NCBI RefSeq assembly: GCF_030815085.1
Contig: NZ_JAUSWG010000006.1
From: Paraclostridium ghonii
Lineage (GTDB): Bacteria > Bacillota > Clostridia > Peptostreptococcales > Peptostreptococcaceae
Length of the DNA: 64,000 bases
Reading direction: 5' to 3' (one strand)
Shown here: piece after piece, positions 53,117-62,099 of the stretch
Position numbering within the stretch: the stretch's first letter is position 1
Layout of the letters: each line of letters starts with the position of its first letter
Notes under the pieces: model-generated
Told to the model about the DNA's origin: nothing
The model's database searches: none
What the model saw: the letters and a program-made list of their open reading frames with translations, nothing else
Program-made: the position numbers and the translations under genes

Positions 53117-54051
53117 TGGAAGATTTAGCTTTAATTTTAAGTACGACTTTAATGTACTCTACGCCCCTTATATTTACAGCATTAGGTGGAGTATTATCAG
53201 AGAATTCAGGTATAGTTAATATAGGATTAGAAGGTATGATGACTATAGGAGCTTTTGCAGGAGCTGCGGCAGGGTACTTAGTAGGAAATCCATGGATAGC
53301 ATTTTTAATAGGTGGATTAGCAGGTGGTTTATTTGCGTTAATACATGCTATTGCAACTGTAAGCTTTAATGCAGATCACACTATATCAGGTGTTGCTATA
53401 AACTTACTTGCACCTGGGGTAGCCTTATTTACATCTAAAATATTATTTGATGGAGCTACAATGACTCCAACTATAGATATGGAGAATAAAATACCAAGAC
53501 CTTTAAATGGTGTTTTTGCAGAAGGTAGCATATTAAATACCGTATTTAATACTTATGCAACAGTATTTATAGCATTTATACTTGTAGCAGTAGTATGGTA
53601 TGTTTTATATAAAACAAAGTTAGGTCTTAGAATAAGATCAGTTGGAGAGCATCCAGGAGCAGCAGACACTTTAGGGATTAATGTAAATCGTGTTAGATAT
53701 ATTGCGGTAGTTACATCGGGTATATTAGCTGGTTTAGGAGGAGCATCAATGAGTTTAGCAATAGTTTCTTCATTTAGACCAACATTAATTTCGGGACAAG
53801 GATATATAGCTATGGCAGCTGTTATATTTGGTAAGTGGAAACCACAAGGAGCTATGGGAGCATGTTTATTATTCGGTTTCTCAACTGCTTTATCAATATT
53901 CTTTGGAAATCCAGAGTTGCCATTTAGAATAAATGAAAACTTATTATCTATGATACCGTATGTAATAACATTAGTAGTGTTAGTGTTATTTATAAAAACA
54001 TCTAAAGCTCCAGCGGCACTAGGTAATCCATATAAAAAAGGTGAAAGATAA
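53116..54051 (+). CDS. Nucleoside ABC transporter permease (NupC/YufQ-like)
   Basis: 311 residues. ENSGIVNIGLEGMMTIGAF and NADHTISGVAINLLAPGVA match the second permease of BMP-type nucleoside transporters. The ATG overlaps the stop of the first permease. A strong terminator follows. Confidence 0.93.
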   Translation: MEDLALILSTTLMYSTPLIFTALGGVLSENSGIVNIGLEGMMTIGAFAGAAAGYLVGNPWIAFLIGGLAGGLFALIHAIATVSFNADHTISGVAINLLAPGVALFTSKILFDGATMTPTIDMENKIPRPLNGVFAEGSILNTVFNTYATVFIAFILVAVVWYVLYKTKLGLRIRSVGEHPGAADTLGINVNRVRYIAVVTSGILAGLGGASMSLAIVSSFRPTLISGQGYIAMAAVIFGKWKPQGAMGACLLFGFSTALSIFFGNPELPFRINENLLSMIPYVITLVVLVLFIKTSKAPAALGNPYKKGER

Positions 54052-54070
54052 TAAAAATATTAAAGATAAG

Positions 54071-54100
54071 AAAGATGATAGCATTGCTATCATCTTTTTT
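54071..54100 (+). terminator. Intrinsic terminator after the nucleoside ABC operon
   Basis: AAAGATGATAGC (54071-54082), loop ATT, exact complement (54086-54097), then T3 joined to repeat copy 3. Confidence 0.93.
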
Positions 54101-54260
54101 ACGCTTAAGGATATTACACTTATTAAAAAACTGTACATAACCTATGAAACTTGATTATTCCAATTACTATGTTTTGAGCGTAAAAAAGGATTTTGAGCAA
54201 CGGACGAAGTCGTTGGCGACATGAAGTAGTTCGCCGACGTAGTCGCTCAAGCGAAGCGAA
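54101..54260. repeat. Dispersed repeat, copy 3 (134 nt plus a 26-nt insert)
   Basis: It begins ACGCTTAAGG at the terminator and aligns with copy 2 without gaps up to GGCGACATGA. Then 26 extra bases (AGTAGTTCGCCGACGTAGTC and GCTCAA) precede the common end GCGAAGCGAA. The insert makes part of the tail self-complementary (GGCGA with TCGCC, GAGC with GCTC). The next 100 bases up to the following gene hold nothing I recognise. Confidence 0.9.
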
Positions 54261-54367
54261 TTTTCTATTCATATAAAACATAATTTACAACCTATGAAAA
54301 ATATAATTAAATATATAAAATATTAATTATAAAACAAAATTTAAAAATAATATAAGGGAAGGATAAA

Positions 54368-55132
54368 ATGAGTTTAAAGTATAGTAAGCAATCTTTTGTA
54401 ATTGATGGTGATTTATGTCTAGCATTGGTGGATAAAAGAATTACTTGCGATATGGAATTAGAATTAAAAAGAAGAAATATACAAATAATAAAAACTATAG
54501 AATGTAAAGAGTGTTACAATGCTATAAAATATCATCCAGATATAAGTGTATGTAACTTAGGTGAAGGAAATATAGTTGTAGCACCAAATGTATATGAGCA
54601 TTACTTAAATTTATTAAAGTAATTAGGATTTAATGTAATAAAAGGGAATAGCTATATAGAACAAAAATATCCAAATAATATTCAATACAATATAACTATA
54701 ATGGGACACTTTGCAATACATAATTTTAATTATACAGATAAAGAAATCTTAGATTACATAAATAAAAAAGGTATTATAAAAATAAATACAAAACAAGGAT
54801 ACTCAAAATGTTCGATAGGTATAGTTGATGATAACTCAATAATAACTTCTGATGAAGGGATATATAAGGCTGTACGAGAATATGGGATTGATTGTCTTCT
54901 TATAAAATCTAAGAATATAGATTTATTTGAATTAGATTATGGGTTTATAGGTGGATGCACAGGATTTATAAGTAAAGATAAAATTGCTTTTTTAGGAAAT
55001 ATAAAAAAACATCCAGATTATGAACTAATAAAAAAGTTTATAAAATCAAAAAATAAGGAAATAGTAAGTTTAAGTAAAGAAAAATTATTAGATTTAGGTT
55101 CTATAATTCCTCTGATGACTAGAAAGGAGTGA
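54368..55132 (+). pseudogene. GME-fold protein (DUF6873-like), split by an in-frame TAA
   Basis: The frame runs 84 codons to TAA 54620-54622 and then continues in the same frame to 55132 (254 codons in all). Before the stop: VIDGDLCLALVDKRI, YHPDISVC, VVAPN. After it: LGFNVIKGNSYIEQKYPNNI, FGGC-like GFIGGCTGF, HPDYELI. Together they make one normal-length protein similar to a clostridial family of unknown function with an arginine-deiminase-like (GME) fold. A single base change (GAA to TAA) would explain it. A restart at ATG 54701 lacks a good ribosome site. Confidence 0.78.
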
Positions 55133-55137
55133 TAACT

Positions 55138-55938
55138 ATGGACGACAAAGAGATTTATCTGAGTTTATTACCTAAATATAAATTAGCTATAAATCAATTT
55201 GTAAAACACACACAGTTTAAAAATATAATCAATTATAATGAAGATTTTGTAGAAATAAAAATAAGTGTGAAAGATAGAAATGATGATACTGTATTAGAAA
55301 TATCAAGAGAGATAACTGATATTTTAATGCAAGTAATAAAAGAAGTTACATTAAAAGAGTATATAAAAAAAGCATATGAAGATAAGTATAAAGGGCAAAC
55401 AGAAGGAATATATGTTAAATCATTGGAAGGGTTTGAAAAAAAAGATTTATTGTTGAGAGAGATTATATTTTATAGAATGAATAATTACATATTAAATAAC
55501 GACCATATAGATGTAGATGGGTTTGTTAAATTTAGAATGAAAGAGTTAATGGGATATATAGCTAATATTTGTGAAGATGCATTAGAAGAATATTTAATTG
55601 AGAAAGATTATGATGAATTTATTAGTGTATTAAGATACTTTATAAATGTACAAGAAACTAAAATTGATACATTAAAAGTGTACATAAGAAAAGATAATTC
55701 ATTTATATTATATGATGAAAATGACAATATAATAGAAAATGAAAATGATGAAGAATTAATTAATATGTTTATAAAAGAAAATTTAAATTACGAAGATTTT
55801 TTAATAAGTACATTACTTTCTTTATGTCCAAATCATATAATTATATATGACTCTTTAAAAACAAATTCATCTAGAGAGATTATAGATACAATAAAAGCTA
55901 TATTTGAAGAAAAGGTAGAGGAAAAAAATAAATCTTAA
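55138..55938 (+). CDS. ytxC: YtxC-like sporulation protein
   Basis: 266 residues from ATG 55138, with AAAGGAGTG 8 bases upstream, 5 bases after the split gene. It is helical, with the YtxC pattern (EIIFYRMNNYIL, HIDVDGFVKFRMKEL, EEYLIEKDYDEFISVLRYFI, HIIIYD). Known relatives in spore formers are of unclear role and sporulation-associated. It suggests again that the host forms spores. Confidence 0.82.
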   Translation: MDDKEIYLSLLPKYKLAINQFVKHTQFKNIINYNEDFVEIKISVKDRNDDTVLEISREITDILMQVIKEVTLKEYIKKAYEDKYKGQTEGIYVKSLEGFEKKDLLLREIIFYRMNNYILNNDHIDVDGFVKFRMKELMGYIANICEDALEEYLIEKDYDEFISVLRYFINVQETKIDTLKVYIRKDNSFILYDENDNIIENENDEELINMFIKENLNYEDFLISTLLSLCPNHIIIYDSLKTNSSREIIDTIKAIFEEKVEEKNKS

Positions 55939-56019
55939 AATTAAGAAAATGTATTGAAAAAAACATATTAAAGTATAAAATATATATTGTTTACAATTAA
56001 AATGATAAGGAGAATTGAG

Positions 56020-56622
56020 ATGAACAATATATATATAATTTTGATAATGGCAATTATCGGAGGGATAATTGGATATGTGACTAATAAATTAGCTATAAAG
56101 CTTATATTTAGGCCTATAAACCCTATAAAAATACCTATATTAAATGTTGAAATAATAGGGCTTATACCAAAGAGAAGAAAAGAAATAGCTATAAAAATAG
56201 GGGAAGTAATTCAAGATGAATTCATATCTTTAGATGATATATTAGAAAATCTAATAACTGAAGAAGATAAAGCTAAAGTTACGAAATATATAAAAATTAA
56301 AGTTAATTCAATAATAGAAGAGAAAGCAAGTCTTATACCTAGCTATATAAAATCTATAATAAAAAGTTATATAGAGGATATAATAGAAAAAGAAGTAAGT
56401 GCTTCTATTGATGAATTAAGTAGCGAGGTTGTATCTAAAGCTCATGAAAGAATAAATATTCAAAAAATAGTAGAAGAAAAAATTGATAGTTTAGATTTAC
56501 TTGAATTGGAAAACATAATACTTAGTATAGCTAGCAAAGAATTAAAGCATATAGAATTATTAGGATTAATATTAGGGTTTATAATAGGAATAGTTCAGGG
56601 AATAATAACAATATTTATATAA
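56020..56622 (+). CDS. DUF445 family membrane protein
   Basis: 200 residues from ATG 56020, with AAGGAG 7 bases upstream; an earlier frame start at 55987 has none. One helix at each end (IIGGIIGYVTNKLAIKLIF with the conserved NxLAIxxxF, and LGLILGFIIGIVQGIITIFI) flanks a charged helical middle. Related to YheB of Bacillus; function not known. Confidence 0.85.
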   Translation: MNNIYIILIMAIIGGIIGYVTNKLAIKLIFRPINPIKIPILNVEIIGLIPKRRKEIAIKIGEVIQDEFISLDDILENLITEEDKAKVTKYIKIKVNSIIEEKASLIPSYIKSIIKSYIEDIIEKEVSASIDELSSEVVSKAHERINIQKIVEEKIDSLDLLELENIILSIASKELKHIELLGLILGFIIGIVQGIITIFI

Positions 56623-56668
56623 ATTTTATGTAACAAAAAAAATATATAAAAATATATAATATTTATGG

Positions 56669-56697
56669 TTGATATATGTCATTTGATTTGATATAAT
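56669..56697 (+). promoter_or_regulatory. Sigma-A promoter of thrS
   Basis: TTGATA (56669-56674), 17 bases, TATAAT (56692-56697). Start of RNA expected near 56704, just before the T-box leader. Confidence 0.8.
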
Positions 56698-56703
56698 TTG
56701 TAT

Positions 56704-56967
56704 TAATATTAATATAGTTGCTATGAAAAGGAAGAGTAAAATAGAAACAATTTTTAGAGAGGATATATCATAGGCTGAAAGTATATCTAAGTATGACTAT
56801 TTGAAAACTACCTTGGAGCAGGGTTTAGTAGCTTATAAGCGCTTATAAGTAAAAGTACTCGGTTGACAACCTTATAGTCATCAAGAGGGCAGTGTTTAAC
56901 ACATGCCAACTTGGGTGGAACCGCGAATGTTACTCGTCCCATGATTTTCATGGGCCGAGTTTTTTTA
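56704..56967 (+). promoter_or_regulatory. T-box leader of thrS
   Basis: The T-box sequence GGGTGGAACCGCG lies at 56913-56925. The terminator is ACTCG-CCCATG paired with CATGGG-CGAGT (56932-56960) and T7. The upstream part has the stem I features AGAGAGGA and GGCTGAAAG. ACC at 56810-56812, in AAAACTACCTTGG, is a plausible threonine specifier. Uncharged tRNA-Thr would prevent termination and raise thrS expression. Confidence 0.93.
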
Positions 56968-57000
56968 TTATATAGAAAAAAATTAAGGAGGTAAAAGATT

Positions 57001-58920
57001 ATGATAAAAGTTACTTTAAAAGACGGATCTGTGAAGGAGTATGCTAAAGGTACTACTGTTATAGAGATTGCTAAATCTATAAGTGAAGGATTAGCTAGAA
57101 GTATAGTGGCTGCATCTGTTAATGAAGAAGTCGTGGGGTTAGACTTTGAAGTTAATGAAGATTGCGAATTAAACTTATTTAAATTTGATGATGAAGAAGG
57201 AAAAGATGTTTTCAGACATACATCTGCTCATATGTTAGCTCAAGCTATAAAAAGATTATACCCAGAAGCTAAATTAGCTATAGGGCCAAGTATAGAAAAT
57301 GGATTTTATTATGATATAGATTTAGAGTATAGACTAACTCCAGAAGATCTAGAAAAAATAGAAGCTGAAATGAAAAAAATAGCTAAAGAAGATTTAGCTA
57401 TAGAAAGATTTGAGTTAATAAGAGAAGATGCTATAAAGTTAATGGAAGAACAAGGGGAAAACTACAAGGTAGAGCTTATATCAGAACTACCTGAGGGAGA
57501 AATTATATCTTTTTATAAACAAGGAGATTTTACAGACTTATGTAGGGGACCACACTTATCTACTACTAAAAAAGTTAAGGCTATTAAATTACAAAATGTA
57601 ACTGGAGCTTACTGGCGTGGAGATGAAAAGAACAAGATGTTACAAAGAATATATGGAACATCTTTTGAAAAGAATAAAGATTTAGAAGCATACTTACATC
57701 TATTAGAAGAAGCTAAGAAAAGAGACCATAGAAAATTAGGTAAAGAATTAGAATTATTCTTTATACCAGAAGAAGGACCTGGATTCCCATTATTCTTACC
57801 AAAAGGTATGGAACTTAAAAATGAGTTACTAAAATTCTGGAGAGAATTACACAGAAAAGACGGATATGTGGAAATAGAAACTCCTATAATATTAAACCAA
57901 AAACTATGGGAAACTTCAGGACACTGGTATCACTATAAAGAAAATATGTACACTGTAGATATAGATGATATGCAATTTGCTATAAAACCAATGAACTGTC
58001 CAGGTGGTATGTTATACTATAACTTTAAACAACATTCTTATAAGGACTTCCCTATGAGAGTTGCTGAGTTAGGAAGAGTTCATAGACATGAATTATCAGG
58101 GGCTTTAAATGGTCTTAAGAGGGTTAGAGCATTTACTCAAGATGATGCACATATATTCATGTTACCAGAACAAATAAAAGATGAGATAAAAGGTGTTGTT
58201 TCATTAATAGATAAAGTATATTCTGTATTTGGATTTGAATATCACTTAGAGTTATCAACTAGACCAGAAGATTCAATGGGAACAGATGAAGAGTGGGAAG
58301 CTGCTGAAAATGGACTAAGAGAAGCCCTAGAAGAATTAAATCTACCTTATGTAATAAATGCAGGAGATGGAGCATTCTATGGCCCTAAGATAGACTTCCA
58401 CTTAAAAGATTGTTTAGGAAGAACTTGGCAATGTGGAACTATACAATTAGATATGCAATTACCTCAAAGATTTGATATCAGTTATATAGGTGAAGATGGA
58501 GAGAAACATAGACCTGTTATGATACACAGGGTTGCATTAGGAAGTATAGAAAGATTTATAGGTATATTAATAGAACATTATGCTGGTAAATTCCCAACTT
58601 GGATATCTCCAGTACACGCTAAAATATTACTTGTATCTGATAGATTCAAAGATTATGCAGAAGAAGTTAGAAATGCATTATTTGATAAAGGTATAAAAGT
58701 AGAACTTGACGATAGAGCTGAAAAAATAGGTTATAAGATAAGAGAAGCTCAACTTCAAAAAGTTCCATACATGATAGTAGTTGGAGAAAAAGAAGTTAAT
58801 GAGAATATAATATCTGTAAGATCAAGAGACAATGGAGAAATGGGATCTATGGATGTTGATGCATTTGTTTCTAATGTATTAAAAGAAATAGAAGAAAGAA
58901 CTAATGTAATTCAAGCATAG
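57001..58920 (+). CDS. thrS: Threonyl-tRNA synthetase
   Basis: 639 residues. TGS domain (1-61), the editing domain (about 70-240) with HTSAHMLAQA and the later DLCRGPH segment, catalytic class II core (about 250-535: NCPGGMLYY with zinc Cys, RVAELGRVHRHE motif 2, CGTIQLDMQLP, HRPVMIHRVALGSIERF motif 3) and the anticodon-binding domain (from about 540, WISPVHAKILLVSD). Complete and typical. AAGGAGG precedes the ATG. Confidence 0.97.
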   Translation: MIKVTLKDGSVKEYAKGTTVIEIAKSISEGLARSIVAASVNEEVVGLDFEVNEDCELNLFKFDDEEGKDVFRHTSAHMLAQAIKRLYPEAKLAIGPSIENGFYYDIDLEYRLTPEDLEKIEAEMKKIAKEDLAIERFELIREDAIKLMEEQGENYKVELISELPEGEIISFYKQGDFTDLCRGPHLSTTKKVKAIKLQNVTGAYWRGDEKNKMLQRIYGTSFEKNKDLEAYLHLLEEAKKRDHRKLGKELELFFIPEEGPGFPLFLPKGMELKNELLKFWRELHRKDGYVEIETPIILNQKLWETSGHWYHYKENMYTVDIDDMQFAIKPMNCPGGMLYYNFKQHSYKDFPMRVAELGRVHRHELSGALNGLKRVRAFTQDDAHIFMLPEQIKDEIKGVVSLIDKVYSVFGFEYHLELSTRPEDSMGTDEEWEAAENGLREALEELNLPYVINAGDGAFYGPKIDFHLKDCLGRTWQCGTIQLDMQLPQRFDISYIGEDGEKHRPVMIHRVALGSIERFIGILIEHYAGKFPTWISPVHAKILLVSDRFKDYAEEVRNALFDKGIKVELDDRAEKIGYKIREAQLQKVPYMIVVGEKEVNENIISVRSRDNGEMGSMDVDAFVSNVLKEIEERTNVIQA

Positions 58921-58934
58921 TTTTAATAAAAAAA

Positions 58935-58960
58935 GTTAGCCGATAAGGCTAACTTTTTTT
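58935..58960. terminator. Bidirectional terminator between thrS and the FtsH-like gene
   Basis: GTTAGCC (58935-58941), loop GATAA, GGCTAAC (58947-58953), flanked by A7 and T7, so it works in both directions. It overlaps the last base pairs of the minus-strand gene. Confidence 0.9.
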
Positions 58961-60359
58961 ATACACATTCTTTTCTAATTATATCTTTTAATTCTTCATG
59001 AGTCATAGTTTCTTTATCAAATAAATGTTGAGATACTAAATGAAGATCATTTAAACTAGAGTTTAAAAGATTAAGAGTTTCTTTATAACAATCATCTATT
59101 ATACTTGTAGTTTCTTCTTGTATTTGTTTTGATAAGAAGTTTTTTTGGTTTTGGTCTATAGTCATAGCTCCAAGATTACTCATACCGTAATCACAAACCA
59201 TTTGAGTCGCTATATCAGTTACTTTTTTCAAGTCATCTTTAGCGCCTGTTGATTTATGACCAAATATTATTTCTTCAGCAGCTTTACCTGCAAGTAAAAT
59301 TTTGATTTTACCTAAAAGCTCATCTTTAGTGTATATATATCTATCCTCATCAGGTAATTGAAGCACATATCCAAGAGCTTGTCCTCTAGGGATTATAGAT
59401 ATTTTTTGAATAGGGTTAATGCCTAAAGTATTACTAATTAGTGCATGCCCTGCTTCATGATAAGATACTATACGTTTTTCTTTTTCAATAAGTTTAGAGT
59501 TTTTAGATTCAAGTCCAGCTATAACTCTTTCAATTGCTTTGTCAAAATGAATGCTATTGATGTTTTCGCTATTTTCTCTTACTGCAAATATAGCAGCTTC
59601 ATTTGCGATATTGGCTAAATGAGCACCATTGAATCCATGTGTTTTTTTAGCTAATAAATTTAAATCTACAGAGTTATCAATAGGTTTGTTTTTAGTGTGA
59701 ACTTTTAATATTTCTAATCTAGTATGGTAGTTCGGTTCACCTATGTGAACGTGTCTATCAAATCTACCAGGTCTAAGTAAGGCATCATCTAATAAATCTA
59801 ATCTATTAGTTGAACCTACTATAAGTATGTTTGAATCTTTATTAAATCCATCCATCTCAACAAGTAGTTGGTTTAATGTTTGATCCTTTTCGTTATTACT
59901 TTCTAGATGTCTTTTAGCTCCTATTGCGTCAATTTCATCTATGAATATTATACTAGGAGCTTCCTTTCTAGCTTTTTCAAATAATGTTCTAACTCTTTTA
60001 GCTCCTACACCTACATATTTTTCAACGAATTCAGATCCTGTTACATTGAAAAATGATGCATTTGTTTCTCCAGCCATAGCTGAAGCAAGTAATGTTTTAC
60101 CTGTACCAGGAGGTCCATAAAATAGAACTCCTTTAGGAATTTTAGCACCCATTTTTTGATATTTTGTAGGATTTCTCATGAAATCTACTATCTCAAATAG
60201 TTCTTCTTTAACTTCTTCTAATCCAGCTACGTCATTAAACGTTGTTTTAGGCTTAGTTGAATCAGAATTTTCGTTAGAAGTTTCTTTGTCCATTTTTGTT
60301 TGGTTAAAAGCAGGCGCAGGGTTATTGATTTTCTTTAAAAAATTATCTATCATTTTCAT
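58959..60359 (-). CDS. FtsH-like AAA/M41 protease without membrane anchor
   Basis: 466 residues from ATG 60359, with GAGGTG 7 bases upstream. The AAA part has VLFYGPPGTGKTLLA, SIIFIDEIDAIG, the pore FVEKYVG (usual FVEMFVG), and the Arg fingers in LRPGRFDRHV. The M41 protease part has HEAGHAL with the third zinc ligand in GAKDDLKKVTDIA. The two N-terminal transmembrane helices of FtsH are absent; instead there are about 40 polar residues (NFLKKINNPAPAFNQTK). It is thus a soluble paralogue of about 150 residues fewer than usual FtsH. Substrates unknown. Confidence 0.92.
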   Translation of the reverse strand: MKMIDNFLKKINNPAPAFNQTKMDKETSNENSDSTKPKTTFNDVAGLEEVKEELFEIVDFMRNPTKYQKMGAKIPKGVLFYGPPGTGKTLLASAMAGETNASFFNVTGSEFVEKYVGVGAKRVRTLFEKARKEAPSIIFIDEIDAIGAKRHLESNNEKDQTLNQLLVEMDGFNKDSNILIVGSTNRLDLLDDALLRPGRFDRHVHIGEPNYHTRLEILKVHTKNKPIDNSVDLNLLAKKTHGFNGAHLANIANEAAIFAVRENSENINSIHFDKAIERVIAGLESKNSKLIEKEKRIVSYHEAGHALISNTLGINPIQKISIIPRGQALGYVLQLPDEDRYIYTKDELLGKIKILLAGKAAEEIIFGHKSTGAKDDLKKVTDIATQMVCDYGMSNLGAMTIDQNQKNFLSKQIQEETTSIIDDCYKETLNLLNSSLNDLHLVSQHLFDKETMTHEELKDIIRKECV

Positions 60360-60516
60360 AGTCAAACACCTCAGTTATAAAAATTGTTGTTACTACATAT
60401 ATTTGCCGATTTTCAAATTAATATTATTAAATTTTTATATTTTCAAATTAAAAATATTGACTTCTTTAAAAGTATAACCATAAATTAAATAATTAATTAT
60501 AAAAATTAAAAAATAA

Positions 60517-60545
60517 TTGACATATATTTAAAGTGATGATATAGT
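60517..60545 (+). promoter_or_regulatory. Sigma-A promoter of the infC operon
   Basis: TTGACA (60517-60522), 17 bases, TATAGT (60540-60545). The 150 bases before it (60366-60516) are AT-rich with no recognisable feature. Confidence 0.82.
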
Positions 60546-60552
60546 ATATAAA

Positions 60553-60691
60553 GTAATAAAAAACAAGAAGAAGTCTGCTTCTCACCTTGCAACAAACAAG
60601 TTAGTAAGGTAAATATAGGTTACGATTTAAGAATTATGTTTACTAATTGTGATAACTTATATGGCGGATGATGATATCATTCGCCTTTTTT
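60553..60691 (+). promoter_or_regulatory. L20-type leader with attenuator upstream of infC
   Basis: AGAAGTCTGCTTCTCACCTT (60570-60589) and a later AAGGTAAAT (60606-60614) match the clostridial infC/L20 leader pattern as I remember it. It ends in a terminator: GGCG-ATGAT paired with ATCAT-CGCC (60663-60685) and T6. In Firmicutes L20 binds such a leader and shuts off its operon when in excess. Confidence 0.75.
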
Positions 60692-60716
60692 AATATAAAA
60701 TTGGAGGTGTCCTACT

Positions 60717-61226
60717 ATTAGTAAGGAATTAGCAATCAATGATGAGATAAGAGATAAGGAAATAAGAGTTCTTTCAGAAACTGGTGAGCAACTAGGAATA
60801 ATGTCTGCTAGAGATGCACAGTTAATAGCAAACGAGAAAAATTTAGATTTAGTAAAAATGTCACCGAATGCAAATCCACCAGTATGTAAGATAATGGATT
60901 ACGGTAAGTATAAATATGAGCAATCTAGAAAAGAAAAAGAATCTAAGAAAAAACAAAAGGTTGTAACTGTAAAAGAAGTTAGATTAAGACCAGGTATAGA
61001 GCAAAATGACCTAAGCACTAAAGCTAATCAAGCTATGAAATTCCTTAAAAAGGGAGACAAAGTAAAGGTTGAACTTAGATTTAGAGGTAGAGAGCTAGGA
61101 CATAAAGACTTAGGAAAACAAGTAATGCTTAAATTTATAGAGCTAGTAAAAGAGTTTGGAGAACCAACAAAGGCCCCAGCATTTGAGGGGAATAATATGG
61201 TTGTAATGATAGATCCAAAAAAATAG
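60717..61226 (+). CDS. infC: Translation initiation factor IF-3, rare AUU start
   Basis: 169 residues if read from ATT 60717, which lies 8 bases after GGAGGT (60703-60708). The first residues (ISKELAINDEIRDKEIRVLS) are conserved IF-3 sequence, so the first ATG at 60801 would remove 28 conserved residues. Later motifs: EKNLDLVKMSPNANPPVCKIMDYGKY and KEVRLRPGIEQNDL. AUU starts in infC are known from other bacteria, where IF-3 limits its own translation from the poor start codon. First gene of infC-rpmI-rplT. Confidence 0.95.
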   Translation: MSKELAINDEIRDKEIRVLSETGEQLGIMSARDAQLIANEKNLDLVKMSPNANPPVCKIMDYGKYKYEQSRKEKESKKKQKVVTVKEVRLRPGIEQNDLSTKANQAMKFLKKGDKVKVELRFRGRELGHKDLGKQVMLKFIELVKEFGEPTKAPAFEGNNMVVMIDPKK

Positions 61227-61253
61227 ATATATATTTGAGAGGAGGATATTAAT

Positions 61254-61451
61254 ATGCCTAAAATGAAAACTCATAGAGGAGCAGCTAAGAGATTCAAGAA
61301 AACTGCTAGTGGAAAGTTAAAGAGAGGTAAAGCTTTCAGAAGACATATACTAACTAAGAAAGATGCTAAGACTAAAATGCAATTAAGAAAGTCTGGAATA
61401 GTTAGCGAAGGTGATGCTAGAAGAATAGCACAATTATTACCATACTTATAA
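61254..61451 (+). CDS. rpmI: Ribosomal protein L35
   Basis: 65 residues, very basic: PKMKTHRGAAKRFKKTASGK is the L35 signature. AGGAGG precedes the ATG. Between infC and rplT in the standard order. Confidence 0.97.
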   Translation: MPKMKTHRGAAKRFKKTASGKLKRGKAFRRHILTKKDAKTKMQLRKSGIVSEGDARRIAQLLPYL

Positions 61452-61508
61452 GATCGAAAAAATAGATAAAATTATTAACAAGAGAGATAAACGAAGGAGG
61501 TTACGACG

Positions 61509-61865
61509 ATGGCAAGAGTTAAAAAAGCTATGAACGCTCGTAAGAAGCATAAGAAAGTATTAAAACTTGCAAAAGGTTTTAGAGGATCAAGAAGTAAATT
61601 ATACAGACCAGCTAACGAGTTTGTAATGAAAGCATTAAAGCATGCTTATGTTGGTAGAAAATTAAAGAAGAGAGATTTCAGAAAACTTTGGATACAAAGA
61701 ATAAATGCAGGTACTAGAGCTAACGGAATGTCTTATTCAAGATTTATGAACGGATTAAAATTAGCAGGTGTTGAAGTTAACAGAAAAATGTTATCTGAAA
61801 TGGCTATAAATGATCCTCAAGGATTTGCTAAATTAGTAGAAGTTGCTAAAGAAAAATTAGCTTAA
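61509..61865 (+). CDS. rplT: Ribosomal protein L20
   Basis: 118 residues. ARVKKAMNARKKHKKVLKLA opening, then GFRGSRSKLYRPANE and the globular C-terminal part (WIQRINAGTRANGMSYSRFM). It assembles into the 50S subunit and is the likely repressor of its own operon through the leader upstream of infC. GAAGGAGG precedes the ATG. Confidence 0.97.
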   Translation: MARVKKAMNARKKHKKVLKLAKGFRGSRSKLYRPANEFVMKALKHAYVGRKLKKRDFRKLWIQRINAGTRANGMSYSRFMNGLKLAGVEVNRKMLSEMAINDPQGFAKLVEVAKEKLA

Positions 61866-61872
61866 TTATATA

Positions 61873-61906
61873 AAACTCTGAGTTAATACTCAGAGTTTTT
61901 TTTGTT
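61873..61906 (+). terminator. Intrinsic terminator of the infC-rpmI-rplT operon
   Basis: AAACTCTGAG (61873-61882) pairs with CTCAGAGTTT (61889-61898), then T-run. The following 190 bases up to ktrB are AT-rich; no c-di-AMP riboswitch pattern seen. Confidence 0.92.
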
Positions 61907-62099
61907 AAATAAAAAATTTTACATATGTTAAATTTATGTAAATATATAGTAAATATTTTTAAAATTACAAATTTCTATTTAAGTGTAGATATATTTAAAA
62001 ACTAAGTATATAATGTATTTTATTATTGCTTTAAGTGCAATAATATAATTATACATAATAATAGGTTAATTACAATATATACAGGAGGAGATAAAGTAG

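Noticed and set aside
60801..61226. infC starting at ATG 60801
   Set aside because: It would lack the conserved N-terminal IF-3 segment; ATT 60717 has the ribosome site.
61907..62099. c-di-AMP (ydaO-type) riboswitch before ktrB
   Set aside because: Such riboswitches often precede ktr genes, but there is no G-rich conserved core here.
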